Shown here piece after piece: positions 7,053 through 14,019 of a stretch of DNA of 14,712 nucleotides. Position 1 is the stretch's first letter; the number at the start of each line of letters is the position of its first letter. This DNA is from CAYVMN01 sp964452575 (GTDB taxonomy: Bacteria > Desulfobacterota > DSM-4660 > Desulfatiglandales > Desulfatiglandaceae), in NCBI GenBank assembly GCA_964452575.1, contig CAYVMN010000119.1, forward strand, positions 1 through 14,712, in the 5' to 3' direction. The position numbers were made by a program, and so were the translations under genes. The notes beneath the pieces were generated by a model that worked only from the letters and a program-made list of their open reading frames with translations, was not told the origin of the DNA and searched no databases.

Positions 7053-7888
7053 AAGCGTTTTATTGGGTGTCGTTTGCCGTCCTTTTAGGTTTGTCGGCTA
7101 CACCTGCACAGGGAGCGAAACAGATCCCTGAGCCGCAGAAAGCTGGCGTAGAGATCATGGAGAAGTCCCAGCAGGCATTCTACTCCCAAGGAGCGGACAT
7201 GAAGGCTGATATCAGGATGGAGTTGATCACGGCCTCAGGGGAAAAGCGGCTCCGTGTCCTGACTATGCTCCGGTGGAATAATCCAAAGAGCAAAGAGCAG
7301 AAGTACTTCCTCTATTTTCGCGAGCCTCCAGATGTCCGGGGCATGACTTTTATGGTTTGGAAATATCCCGACAAAGAAAGCGACCGATGGATCTACGTGC
7401 CTGCTATTGATCTTGTTCGTCGTATCGCTGCAAGGGATGCCCGGTCGAGTTTTGTCGGTTCGGATTTCACCTATGAAGACGTTTCGGGTCGCAACGTGGC
7501 CGCTGATACTCACACCCTGCTGCGTGAAGAAAAGCTCGGAGACAGCGATTGTTACGTCGTTGAAAACGTGCCGAAAGAACCTATAGACTATATAAAAAGG
7601 ATATCATGGGTCGATAAAACTACCTTTCTTCCTCTTAAGGAAGAATACTACGATCTTCAAAACCAACTGGCACGGCTGTTTACAGCCGACAAGATCGAAG
7701 ATGTCGTTGCGGCAGATGGCGGGGAGCGAAAGAGTTTTCCTACGGTGACCAAGCGAACCATGAAGAATCTAAAGACAGGACATCGAACTGAGGTGACGTA
7801 TACCTCTGTTTCGTATAACGTCGGTCTCCAAGACAACATCTTTACCGAACGGTATCTGCGAAACCCTCCTGAGAGGTGGATTAGGTGA
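7049..7888 (+). CDS. Periplasmic LolA-like outer membrane lipoprotein-sorting protein
   Basis: A 279-residue protein with a Sec signal peptide (positive MK start, hydrophobic core FAVLLGLSA, probable cleavage after AQGA at residue 23). The body resembles the LolA-like family usually annotated as outer membrane lipoprotein-sorting protein. Features include the strand-rich RMELITASGEKRLRVLTM, the YFLYFREPPDVRGMTFMVW segment, SDRWIYVPAIDLVRRIA and the GSDFTYEDVSGR motif. This family commonly sits beside MMPL-type RND transporters and is thought to carry a hydrophobic cargo in the periplasm. Both ends overlap their neighbours by four bases (ATGA at 7049, GTGA at 7885), so the stoichiometry is probably coupled. 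An upstream ATG at 6827 in the same frame would only add antisense-like sequence and destroy the signal peptide. Confidence 0.85.
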   Translation: MKAFYWVSFAVLLGLSATPAQGAKQIPEPQKAGVEIMEKSQQAFYSQGADMKADIRMELITASGEKRLRVLTMLRWNNPKSKEQKYFLYFREPPDVRGMTFMVWKYPDKESDRWIYVPAIDLVRRIAARDARSSFVGSDFTYEDVSGRNVAADTHTLLREEKLGDSDCYVVENVPKEPIDYIKRISWVDKTTFLPLKEEYYDLQNQLARLFTADKIEDVVAADGGERKSFPTVTKRTMKNLKTGHRTEVTYTSVSYNVGLQDNIFTERYLRNPPERWIR

Positions 7889-9246
7889 AGAGATTTGCTT
7901 TTGGAGGTGCCATTATTTTTGGAATCTTTCTCGTGCTTTTAATTGAAAATACACGCACTGTCAGTGCCCAAGTGGAGGCTGGAAAAGAACAGGGGGGGGA
8001 CGAAACGCACATCGAACCCTCTTCTGATGGGACCTCAAGCAAGTGGAAATCATTCCTGGAGACGCTTCCGTTCGAACTCCACGGATTCTTAGACGCTCGC
8101 GGCGGTCTTCGGACACAGGATGATCCACATGAACCCAAAACTGCAACCCTGTGGGAAAAGCGACTCCAACTGAATCTCTCCAAAGCTCTTGACTGGGCAA
8201 AGTTCAGAATAAAGAGTGACTTTCTTTACGATGGAGTAGCAGGAGGGGCCGATGTCGATCTTCGGGAGGCGAATGCCTTCTTCACCCCGTTCGAATTCAT
8301 GGATCTGAAGATCGGAAGACAGATACTGACGTGGGGGACAGGAGACTATATCTTTATTAACGACCTGTTTCCGAAGGACTATAAGTCCTTTTTCATCGGT
8401 CGCGATGACGAGTACCTGAAGGCGCCTTCGGATGCCCTGAAGGCGAGCTTTTACACAAAGGCCGTCAACATCGATCTTGTTTACACGCCACGATTCGATC
8501 CGAACCGTTTCATTGATGGAAAACGACTGTCCTATTTTAATCCGGAGTTGGGTCGATTGGCTGGCGAAGACGCGGTGATTTACCCACAGAAGCGCGATGA
8601 ATGGTTTGAGGATTCCGAAATCGCATTACGTTTATACCGTGACATTAAAGGTTATGGTTTGGCTCTTTATGGCTACAATGGATTCTGGAAGAGCCCGGTA
8701 GGATTTGACCCTCAAGCAGTGAAAGCAACTTTCCCTCGGCTTTCCGTTTACGGTTTAAGTGCCCGAGGAAAGGTCGGGAGGGGGATTGGAAATGTCGAAG
8801 TGGGGTACTACGATTCGCTGGATGACCGAGATGGAAAAGATCCTTTCGTACCGAATAGTCAGGTCCGGTATCTGGCAGGATATGAGCAAGAGTTGGCCAA
8901 AGACTTCACTATGGGGGTGCAATATTACCTGGAGCTGATGTTAGATTATGATGCCTACAAGCGAACCCTCCCCCCCAGCAGTCAAGCCGCTGATGAGTAC
9001 CGGCACGTAGTCACTGTACGCTTAACAAAGCTCCTCATGTACCAAAACCTAAGACTTTCGCTCTTCACATTCTACTCACCTTCGGATCAGGATATTTACA
9101 TGAGGCCTAATATTCATTATAGAATTAACGACCATTGGTCTGCCGAAGCCGGTGCAAACATCTTCTTCGGTGAGAAAGATTACACCTTTTTCGGACAGTT
9201 TGAAAATGACACTAACGTCTACTTAGGTGTACGTTGGAGTTTTTGA
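7885..9246 (+). CDS. Outer-membrane beta-barrel protein (DUF1302-like)
   Basis: A 453-residue protein with a signal peptide (MKRF, hydrophobic core 7-20, probable cleavage after VSA at residue 28), a polar linker, and then alternating strands ending in YLGVRWSF. The C-terminal phenylalanine is the usual signal for insertion by the BAM complex. The GRQILTWGTGDY block (144-155), followed by a long loop containing FPKDY, is like the DUF1302 and related porin families. The start is GTG 7885, with GAGAGG eight bases upstream, overlapping the LolA-like stop. It would be the outer-membrane end of the RND, LolA-like and barrel export set. The resemblance to DUF1302 is by motif only. A simple substrate-specific porin is the alternative. 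Confidence 0.8.
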   Translation: MKRFAFGGAIIFGIFLVLLIENTRTVSAQVEAGKEQGGDETHIEPSSDGTSSKWKSFLETLPFELHGFLDARGGLRTQDDPHEPKTATLWEKRLQLNLSKALDWAKFRIKSDFLYDGVAGGADVDLREANAFFTPFEFMDLKIGRQILTWGTGDYIFINDLFPKDYKSFFIGRDDEYLKAPSDALKASFYTKAVNIDLVYTPRFDPNRFIDGKRLSYFNPELGRLAGEDAVIYPQKRDEWFEDSEIALRLYRDIKGYGLALYGYNGFWKSPVGFDPQAVKATFPRLSVYGLSARGKVGRGIGNVEVGYYDSLDDRDGKDPFVPNSQVRYLAGYEQELAKDFTMGVQYYLELMLDYDAYKRTLPPSSQAADEYRHVVTVRLTKLLMYQNLRLSLFTFYSPSDQDIYMRPNIHYRINDHWSAEAGANIFFGEKDYTFFGQFENDTNVYLGVRWSF

Positions 9247-9272
9247 TGATCAAGGACGAACAACCTCAATGA
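9246..9272 (+). CDS. Eight-codon minicistron linking the beta-barrel and cyclase genes
   Basis: ATG 9246 shares its A with the TGA of the barrel gene (TGATG). The frame encodes MIKDEQPQ and its stop TGA (9270-9272) overlaps the cyclase ATG at 9269 as ATGA. Ribosomes could therefore be handed from one gene to the next by two successive overlaps. This matters because the cyclase ATG has no well-spaced ribosome site: AAGGA at 9252-9256 is 12 bases away and lies inside the minicistron. The coupling role is inferred from geometry only. Confidence 0.35.
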   Translation: MIKDEQPQ

Positions 9273-10558
9273 AGAAACTGTTCCGATCCTGGATCGAACG
9301 CCTCGGCAATGCGGGCAGCATTCATACTGATACGCCGGATCAAAAGCTACGCAAAGCAATTTTGGCCTTCTTGGCGAGCATCTATTGTATTGCGGGAGCC
9401 ATCTGGGGGATCATCTACTTTGCTCTGGGTCTACCGCTTTCAGGAAGTATTCCGCTTGGATATACGGTCTTATCCAGTGCAAGCCTCTATTACTTTTTTC
9501 GTACGAAACATTACGGTGTCTTTCGCTTCTGCCAACTTCTGCTGATCCTCATCCTGCCGTTTGGGGTCCAGTGTAGTTTGGGAGGTTATGCCGCCTCAGG
9601 TACGGTCATGATCTGGGCAGTCCTTTCACCTCTTGGCGCATTGATGTTTTCTGGAACGACCCGGGCATTACCCTGGTTTTTCGCTTACCTCTTGCTCATA
9701 GCTGTGTCCGGCATCCTTGAGGGGAAGATGGCACAAGACGCCGCCCCATCCCCTTCAATCGTTGTTGCCTTCCATATGATGAACATAGCCGGCGTTTCCA
9801 CCGTCTTTTATGTGCTCCTGCGGTATTTCGTGCGGGAAAGGGAGCAGGCCATGGCCGTTTTGGATCAGGAGCATCGCATGGTGATCCAGGAAAAGGAACG
9901 CCTCGATAAGATCAAGAGAGTCATGGCAAATTTCGTTCCTGAAACCATGAAAAGCATAATCGAAAAGAATCCTGAAGAGGCACACCTGGGCAGATATGTC
10001 CAAGGTGCAACCGTTTTCTTCTTAGACATCGAAGGCTTTACAACCCTTTTGGAGACCTATTCCACGGAAAGGATCACGCAGGTCATTGAAAGGTACTTTT
10101 CCATGTTCTATGACATCATCCGTAGACAGGGGGGAGACGTTAACGAGACGGCAGGGGATGGGATGATGGTCATTTTCCTGCACCCCGATCCCGTGGGACG
10201 GGCCTGTAACGCAGTTCAGGCGGCCTTAGAGATTCAGGAGCGATGCCTCAGAGTTTCGGAAGAACACGATTCAGATCTCTTCCCCATTGAGGTTAATATC
10301 GGCATTTGTTCAGGGAAAGTACTTCTTGGATCGACTAAAATGCGTGGGGCCGGCGTGGACCGGTGGACTTTCACCGCTTCAGGGCCAGTAACCATCATGG
10401 CATCAAGGCTCTCGGACTATGCCCAGGGAGGACAGATCCTGGTTGGAGAGGAGATTGCCCGTCATGTCGAGAAATTTTTCCCCCTATCGCAACTGGGGAA
10501 GGTCCATTTAAAGAACTTCAAGGAGCCTGTCGAAGTATACCAGGTCAAGACACAGTAA
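9269..10558 (+). CDS. Membrane-anchored class III adenylate/guanylate cyclase homologue with altered catalytic residues
   Basis: The 429-residue protein has about six hydrophobic segments in residues 30-187. A short coiled-coil linker follows (about 188-215), then a class III nucleotide cyclase domain (about 245-429). Metal-binding aspartates are present at D253 (FFLDIEGFTTL) and D297 (ETAGDGMMVIF). The second substrate-selecting position is T369 in WTFTASG, as in class IIIb cyclases, and the transition-state arginine R380 is kept. The base-recognising lysine before the GDG is E293, and the transition-state asparagine is I376 in GPVTIMASR. Activity is therefore doubtful, or the product is unusual. 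I chose ATG 9269. GTG 9227 in the same frame overlaps the barrel gene by 20 bases and has no ribosome site. The N-terminal part probably senses a membrane or envelope signal connected with the upstream export genes (inference). Confidence 0.83.
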   Translation: MKKLFRSWIERLGNAGSIHTDTPDQKLRKAILAFLASIYCIAGAIWGIIYFALGLPLSGSIPLGYTVLSSASLYYFFRTKHYGVFRFCQLLLILILPFGVQCSLGGYAASGTVMIWAVLSPLGALMFSGTTRALPWFFAYLLLIAVSGILEGKMAQDAAPSPSIVVAFHMMNIAGVSTVFYVLLRYFVREREQAMAVLDQEHRMVIQEKERLDKIKRVMANFVPETMKSIIEKNPEEAHLGRYVQGATVFFLDIEGFTTLLETYSTERITQVIERYFSMFYDIIRRQGGDVNETAGDGMMVIFLHPDPVGRACNAVQAALEIQERCLRVSEEHDSDLFPIEVNIGICSGKVLLGSTKMRGAGVDRWTFTASGPVTIMASRLSDYAQGGQILVGEEIARHVEKFFPLSQLGKVHLKNFKEPVEVYQVKTQ

Positions 10559-10619
10559 ATAAAAGGGAATTTCATTTTTATCTCCGTCCCGACCAACTGC
10601 GGAAAAAAAGAGGTGCAAC

Positions 10620-11042
10620 ATGATTAAAGTAACAAAGAATGTATCTGTAATGTGCTTCCATGATGAGCTCTGCCGGGTCTTCAATGCCTTAATGACTGCA
10701 TTGAGCCTGCTCAGGGAAGGGGCAAAGATGACCATATTTTTTGGCTCGCGGGGTGTAAATGCTCTCCACAATCAAAAGGTAAATGAGTTGAAATGCATAC
10801 CTGATGCGCCGAAAGAGGTGAGCGATGCAGTCATGAAAAGGATGAAGGAGATGGATCTGCCCACTGTTGAGGATCTTTTTGTAATGTTGATCGCAGAGGG
10901 GGCTATTGTTTTGGCCTGCCCGCTGAACATGCCGTTATTCGGGATGGAAGAGAAGGACTTGGTGGATGGGGTAAGGGTGGGTGATCCCGCAACATACTAT
11001 AAAGATGTCGTCCTGAAGGCAGATATGAACCTGTCCTTTTAG
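10620..11042 (+). CDS. DsrE/DsrF-like family protein
   Basis: A 140-residue protein with the DsrE-like fold pattern: a first strand (VSVMCFHD), a long helix (ELCRVFNALMTALSLLREG), a strand with MTIFFGSRGV and, near the C-terminus, IVLACPLNMPLFGM followed by LVDGVRVGDPATYY. C100 in ACPLNMPLFG is at the position of the reactive cysteine in DsrE/DsrE2 proteins, which often read ACxMSMxxxGI. This family carries persulfide sulfur in sulfur oxidation and in tRNA thiolation, and several members sit next to sulfur flavoproteins. No DsrF, DsrH or TusA partner is visible nearby. AGAGGTG lies five to six bases before ATG 10620. It may handle sulfane sulfur connected with the SQR-like gene upstream (inference). 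Confidence 0.75.
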   Translation: MIKVTKNVSVMCFHDELCRVFNALMTALSLLREGAKMTIFFGSRGVNALHNQKVNELKCIPDAPKEVSDAVMKRMKEMDLPTVEDLFVMLIAEGAIVLACPLNMPLFGMEEKDLVDGVRVGDPATYYKDVVLKADMNLSF

Positions 11043-11090
11043 AGCAGGGTTTTATGTGACCATAGAGAAATAGAAAGGCAAATTTCTGCC

Positions 11091-11777
11091 ATGGAAAAAA
11101 AGAAGATTCAAAAGAGTGCCCTGGTAAAGGCCCTAATTCTTGCAGCCTTTATTATTTTGGCAGTGATCCTGGTTCGATTTACCCCAATCAAGGGATTTCT
11201 TACAGCCGATCAAATGAGTCGTTTCCTAGAGGCTGCAGGCCTTTGGGCTCCTTTGGTTTTTATGGTCATCTATGCCGTGGGGGTTTGCCTGTTCGTGCCC
11301 GGTACTGTATTAGGGGCATTAGGTGCTGTCCTCTTCGGTGCCTATTGGGGATTTGTTTATGTCTGGGTCGGGGCCATGGCAGGTGCCAGCGCTGCATTTT
11401 TTATTGGCCGTTACCTTGGCAGGGAGTTCGCTGCCTCACTGATTGGCGACAAAATTAGAAAATACGACGACGGCATAGAGCGCAATGGTTTTGCCACGGT
11501 CCTTTACTTACGTCTGGTCTATTTCCCATTCACTCCTATGAATTTTGGCATGGGCCTGACCAGGGTCCATTTCTGGGATTACTTTTTCGGCACCGGCCTG
11601 GGCATTATCGTAGGGACCTTCATTTTCCTCTTCTTCGTTGGCACGCTCAAAGAGGTCTGGGCCAGCGGAAGCTGGGGAAAGCTTCTCTCGTTGAAAGTCG
11701 CCTTATCAGTGGCCCTTTTTATCTTTTCCCTGTTTCTCCCCAAGATCATCAAAAAGCTGAAAAGAGAACAACCTTAA
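11091..11777 (+). CDS. TVP38/TMEM64 (DedA-superfamily) membrane protein
   Basis: A 228-residue integral membrane protein of the TVP38/TMEM64 (SNARE-associated, VTT domain) family. An N-terminal TM (12-30) is followed by the re-entrant motif FVPGTVLGALGAVLFGAYWG (68-87). Then come GAMAGASAAFFIGRYLGR (94-111), LRLVYFPFTPMNFGMGLT (140-157) and a final TM (203-219) before a basic tail. The usual PGT in the second re-entrant loop is VGT here (GIIVGT, 171-176). Relatives take part in lipid scrambling or polyprenyl-phosphate recycling. Some are co-inherited with mercury or selenium genes, as with MerA-linked members. The function here is not settled. The ATG is 48 bases after the DsrE-like stop, with only a distant AAAGG as ribosome site. 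Confidence 0.88.
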   Translation: MEKKKIQKSALVKALILAAFIILAVILVRFTPIKGFLTADQMSRFLEAAGLWAPLVFMVIYAVGVCLFVPGTVLGALGAVLFGAYWGFVYVWVGAMAGASAAFFIGRYLGREFAASLIGDKIRKYDDGIERNGFATVLYLRLVYFPFTPMNFGMGLTRVHFWDYFFGTGLGIIVGTFIFLFFVGTLKEVWASGSWGKLLSLKVALSVALFIFSLFLPKIIKKLKREQP

Positions 11778-11845
11778 ATGGTTTTTACAATACATGACAC
11801 GCCCTTTGATGCTTTCTAGAGACCTATTGCAAAAGGAGGCTTATT

Positions 11846-12196
11846 ATGACATCCATTAAATGTCTAGTTTTGAGATTGGCCGTTTTTCTCCCCCTGGCCG
11901 GTGAAAGCGAAGCATTCGCTCAACAGCGAGGCGGCGACGGCCCTTGGGAGATGGGGCCTGGCATGATGTGGGGATGGGGGACGGGATGGTTCGGTGGGAT
12001 CTTTATGATCCTCTTCTGGGTCCTGGTGATTGTAGGTCTCGTCTTTCTCATCAAGTGGCTGATCCAGACTACAAAAGGAGGAGCGAGCACTGTGCAGGGT
12101 AGTTCTAGAGCCATTGATATCCTCAAGGAACGTTACGCCAAGGGTGAAATCACTAAGGAAGAATTCGAAACGATTAAGCGCGACCTGCAGAGTTAG
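11846..12196 (+). CDS. Small membrane protein with C-terminal SHOCT domain
   Basis: The 116-residue protein has a signal-like N-terminus (ending AFAQQ near residue 26), then a Met-, Gly- and Trp-rich stretch (GPGMMWGWGTGWFGG, 37-51). One strong TM (about 51-73) follows, then a short linker and a C-terminal SHOCT motif (AIDILKERYAKGEITKEEFETIKRDL, 89-114, in which KERYAKGEIT and EEFE are the typical parts). AAGGAGG six bases before ATG 11846 is an excellent ribosome site. SHOCT modules are probably oligomerisation elements, and proteins of this layout often occur near metal-stress genes. The Met-rich segment could bind a soft metal, but nothing in the sequence proves it. Confidence 0.8.
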   Translation: MTSIKCLVLRLAVFLPLAGESEAFAQQRGGDGPWEMGPGMMWGWGTGWFGGIFMILFWVLVIVGLVFLIKWLIQTTKGGASTVQGSSRAIDILKERYAKGEITKEEFETIKRDLQS

Positions 12197-12230
12197 AGTC
12201 AGCAAAGGCTAAACGAGGAAAGCCCTCAGG

Positions 12231-12383
12231 ATGAAGCCTATGAAATATGGAGGCATTTTTGTGGTGCTTTCTATACTGTGGGGCTGGTTGATAGACAAGC
12301 GGGCCCCAGACCAGTTTGATCTCATCGGCGGATCAATCTGTTTACTTGGGGTCGCTATTATCATGTACTGGCCACGCCCGTGA
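12231..12383 (+). CDS. Half-length YnfA (UPF0060) membrane protein, C-terminal half only
   Basis: A 50-residue frame begins MKPMKYGGIFVVLSIL and ends CLLGVAIIMYWPRP. It aligns without gaps to the last 45 residues or so of the YnfA/UPF0060 family: YGG at the start of TM3, W in TM3, Asp at 22, DLIGG before TM4, and GxxII then PR at the end. Full YnfA proteins have about 108 residues and four TM segments, so the first two are missing here. Only 34 bases separate it from the SHOCT stop and no N-terminal half lies upstream. Starts are ATG 12231 or ATG 12240. The ribosome sites (GAGGA at distance 11, or CAGG for the second ATG) are modest. It could be a natural two-TM miniprotein or a decayed gene. 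The frame is intact and the conserved residues are kept, which favours function. Confidence 0.68.
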   Translation: MKPMKYGGIFVVLSILWGWLIDKRAPDQFDLIGGSICLLGVAIIMYWPRP

Positions 12384-12464
12384 GCCAAATTTGTTAATCC
12401 TAAACATTTCGCTTTTAAACTAACCTGAAGTACTCACCTCTTGTACAATTTCAAGTAGACATTG

Positions 12465-12530
12465 GCCAATAAAAAGATGACCGCGGCAAGGGGATTTGTC
12501 CCTCACAGCCTCGGTCAATATTGGCATTTT
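12465..12530. terminator. Nested hairpin between converging genes, probable bidirectional terminator
   Basis: GCCAATA (12465-12471) pairs with TATTGGC (12519-12525). Inside it GACCG (12479-12483) pairs with CGGTC (12512-12516), GGC (12485-12487) with GCC (12508-12510), and AGGGG (12489-12493) with TCCCT (12499-12503) around an ATTTG loop. ATTTT follows on the plus strand, and AAAAA at 12471-12475 gives a T run on the minus strand. The half-YnfA and 63-residue genes converge on it, so two-way termination is the simplest reading. The rest of the 180-base gap shows nothing else. Confidence 0.6.
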
Positions 12531-12563
12531 GAAGTCTCTCCCTATCTCCAATTAACCCTGGTA

Positions 12564-12755
12564 TCATTTGCCCTTAAGTTCCTTGATACGTTGTTCTACA
12601 CCGGCGAGCTCTTTCTTTAACTGGTTCCTGTAAGTTTCCAAGCGTTCTTGTTCCTCTTTGGTGGAAAAGAATGGACGGAATAATGGGCCCCATTCGCACC
12701 CACACCCGCAACCGGACATATCCCTGTACCTTGGAGTTCCTCTTGGCTGACACAT
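12564..12755 (-). CDS. Small Cys-rich coiled-coil protein (CGCGC; DUF5320-like)
   Basis: The 63-residue protein has C2, then a CGCGC cluster (residues 16-20 in MSGCGCGCEWG), a short PLFRPFF linker and a charged coiled coil (STKEEQERLETYR onward) ending IKELKGK. An N-terminal Cys/Gly part with a C-terminal heptad helix resembles the DUF5320-type small proteins common in anaerobes. Its coiled coil is clearly related to the C-terminus of the ArsR repressor encoded upstream on the same strand: 13 of 28 aligned residues are identical by eye. The ribosome site AAAGGAGGTGAT is nearly ideal, nine bases before ATG 12755, so strong translation is likely. The clustered cysteines suggest metal or Fe-S binding (inference). 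It follows the acyl-CoA dehydrogenase gene by 89 bases. Confidence 0.75.
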   Translation of the reverse strand: MCQPRGTPRYRDMSGCGCGCEWGPLFRPFFSTKEEQERLETYRNQLKKELAGVEQRIKELKGK

Positions 12756-12764
12756 TGTTGATCA

Positions 12765-12770
12765 CCTCCT
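12765..12770 (-). promoter_or_regulatory. Strong ribosome site of the 63-residue CGCGC gene
   Basis: On the minus strand AGGAGG, within AAAGGAGGTGAT, lies nine bases before ATG 12755. It is nearly complementary to the full anti-Shine-Dalgarno end of 16S rRNA and fixes the start. The 34-residue gene has the same 12-base leader at 14184-14198. Confidence 0.7.
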
Positions 12771-12844
12771 TTCCAATCTAATCTAATGCCTTCGATAAAA
12801 ACGTGACTCCCAACCATGAGAATTGTGGCTAATTTAGAGGAAAT

Positions 12845-13981
12845 TCACAATCCTAACGCAGACTTGGCGATATCTTGTCGAAGCCACTCGGATGTCTTGA
12901 AATGAAGCTTCAGCCCTCTCGCATCCCGGAAGAGACGTTCAACGATGTAGTCCCGGCAGTAACCGTGGCCCCCAAAAACCTGAATCGCCTTGTCAGTGAC
13001 ATCTACAGCCATTTCGGAGGCATAAAGCTTTGCCTTAAAGCCGTTAACAGCGGCGCTCTCGGGGAAAGAATCGGCTCTGGCTGCACACCCTGTTAGAAGT
13101 GCCTCTGCTGCCTCAGTTCCAAGAACCATGTCTGTAATCATGAATTGAACAGCCTGATGAACCCCGATCGGCTGCCCCCCGATCATCCGCTCTCTGGCAT
13201 GCCTGACCGAAAGGTCAGTGGCCGATTTGGCTATGCCCACAGATATGGCCGAGGCCCCAAAAAATCCCCATCCGACTACTGCCTTTCCAATAACTTGTGG
13301 TCCTTCCCCTTCTTTGCCAATGAGGTTTCTGACGGGCACCCGGCAATCACTAAAGAACATTTCCCTTGAGGAGGTGCTCGTCAGGCCCATCTTGTCTTCG
13401 GGTTGACCGAAAGAAAGATCGGGAGAGTCCTTTTCAATAAGTATCGTGCTCATCCCCTGAGGACCCCTTTCAGGGTCTGTCCTGACGAGAACCAGGTAAA
13501 GACTGGCTTCTCCGGCCGATGTGATAAAGAACTTTGAACCGTTCACGACATAGTGATTATTATCTCTTATGGCCCGAGTTGTAACGGCTCCGGCGTTACT
13601 CCCAGACTCAGGCTCGTGCACTGCAAAGGCCCCCAATACCTGCCCCTCTAACATTTTCGGAAGCCATATCCCTTTAACATCTTCCCCGCCAAAAAGCTCA
13701 ACGGCCTTTTCGACAATTGAATGAGACACATATATCAGGGCCGTTGACGCACATGCCCTGGCTATTTCCTTTACAACAGATGCAAAGGAAGCCCGGTCAG
13801 ATCCTAAGCCCCCATGATTTTCCGATACAATTAATCGATTGAAACCGGCCTCTCCGATGACGCGCATATTGTCCCAGGGAAAGACACGGTTGTGATCAAT
13901 AAACGAAGCCCTTTTCGCGAATTTTTCAGATGCGATCTTTTCAGCCAGCCCCCTTATCTCTTTCATCTCCAGATTTTTCAT
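12845..13981 (-). CDS. Acyl-CoA dehydrogenase family flavoprotein lacking the usual catalytic glutamate
   Basis: A 378-residue protein with all three acyl-CoA dehydrogenase domains. The helical N-terminus includes GEAGFNRLIVSENHGGLG. The beta domain has FAVHEPESGSNAGAVTT (119-135) and KFFITSAGEASLYLVLVRT (150-168). The C-terminal helices have RHARERMIGGQPIG and IQVFGGHGYCRDYIVERLFRDAR (333-355). The FAD-binding TEPxxGSD motif is present as HEPESGSNA. The general base normally lies in RDAxxxxIYEGT, but here the segment is RDARGLKLHFKT, putting F361 at that position. The alternative site used by isovaleryl- and long-chain enzymes aligns with G239. It may use another base, or it may not catalyse alpha,beta-dehydrogenation. 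ATG 13981 has GAGGGGG about five bases upstream. It sits between two small CGCGC protein genes on the same strand, an odd context for a fatty-acid enzyme. Confidence 0.87.
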   Translation of the reverse strand: MKNLEMKEIRGLAEKIASEKFAKRASFIDHNRVFPWDNMRVIGEAGFNRLIVSENHGGLGSDRASFASVVKEIARACASTALIYVSHSIVEKAVELFGGEDVKGIWLPKMLEGQVLGAFAVHEPESGSNAGAVTTRAIRDNNHYVVNGSKFFITSAGEASLYLVLVRTDPERGPQGMSTILIEKDSPDLSFGQPEDKMGLTSTSSREMFFSDCRVPVRNLIGKEGEGPQVIGKAVVGWGFFGASAISVGIAKSATDLSVRHARERMIGGQPIGVHQAVQFMITDMVLGTEAAEALLTGCAARADSFPESAAVNGFKAKLYASEMAVDVTDKAIQVFGGHGYCRDYIVERLFRDARGLKLHFKTSEWLRQDIAKSALGL

Positions 13982-14019
13982 CCCATCCCCCTCATGATTT
14001 ATCAGTGAAATTTCAGGCA

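Noticed and set aside
9227..9268. GTG start extending the cyclase by 14 residues
   Set aside because: No ribosome site precedes it and the added residues are just the shifted end of the barrel gene.
12574..12817. Two further minus-strand frames overlapping the 63-residue gene
   Set aside because: They are shifted readings of the same sequence. Only the CGCGC frame follows the strong ribosome site and has a coherent coiled coil.
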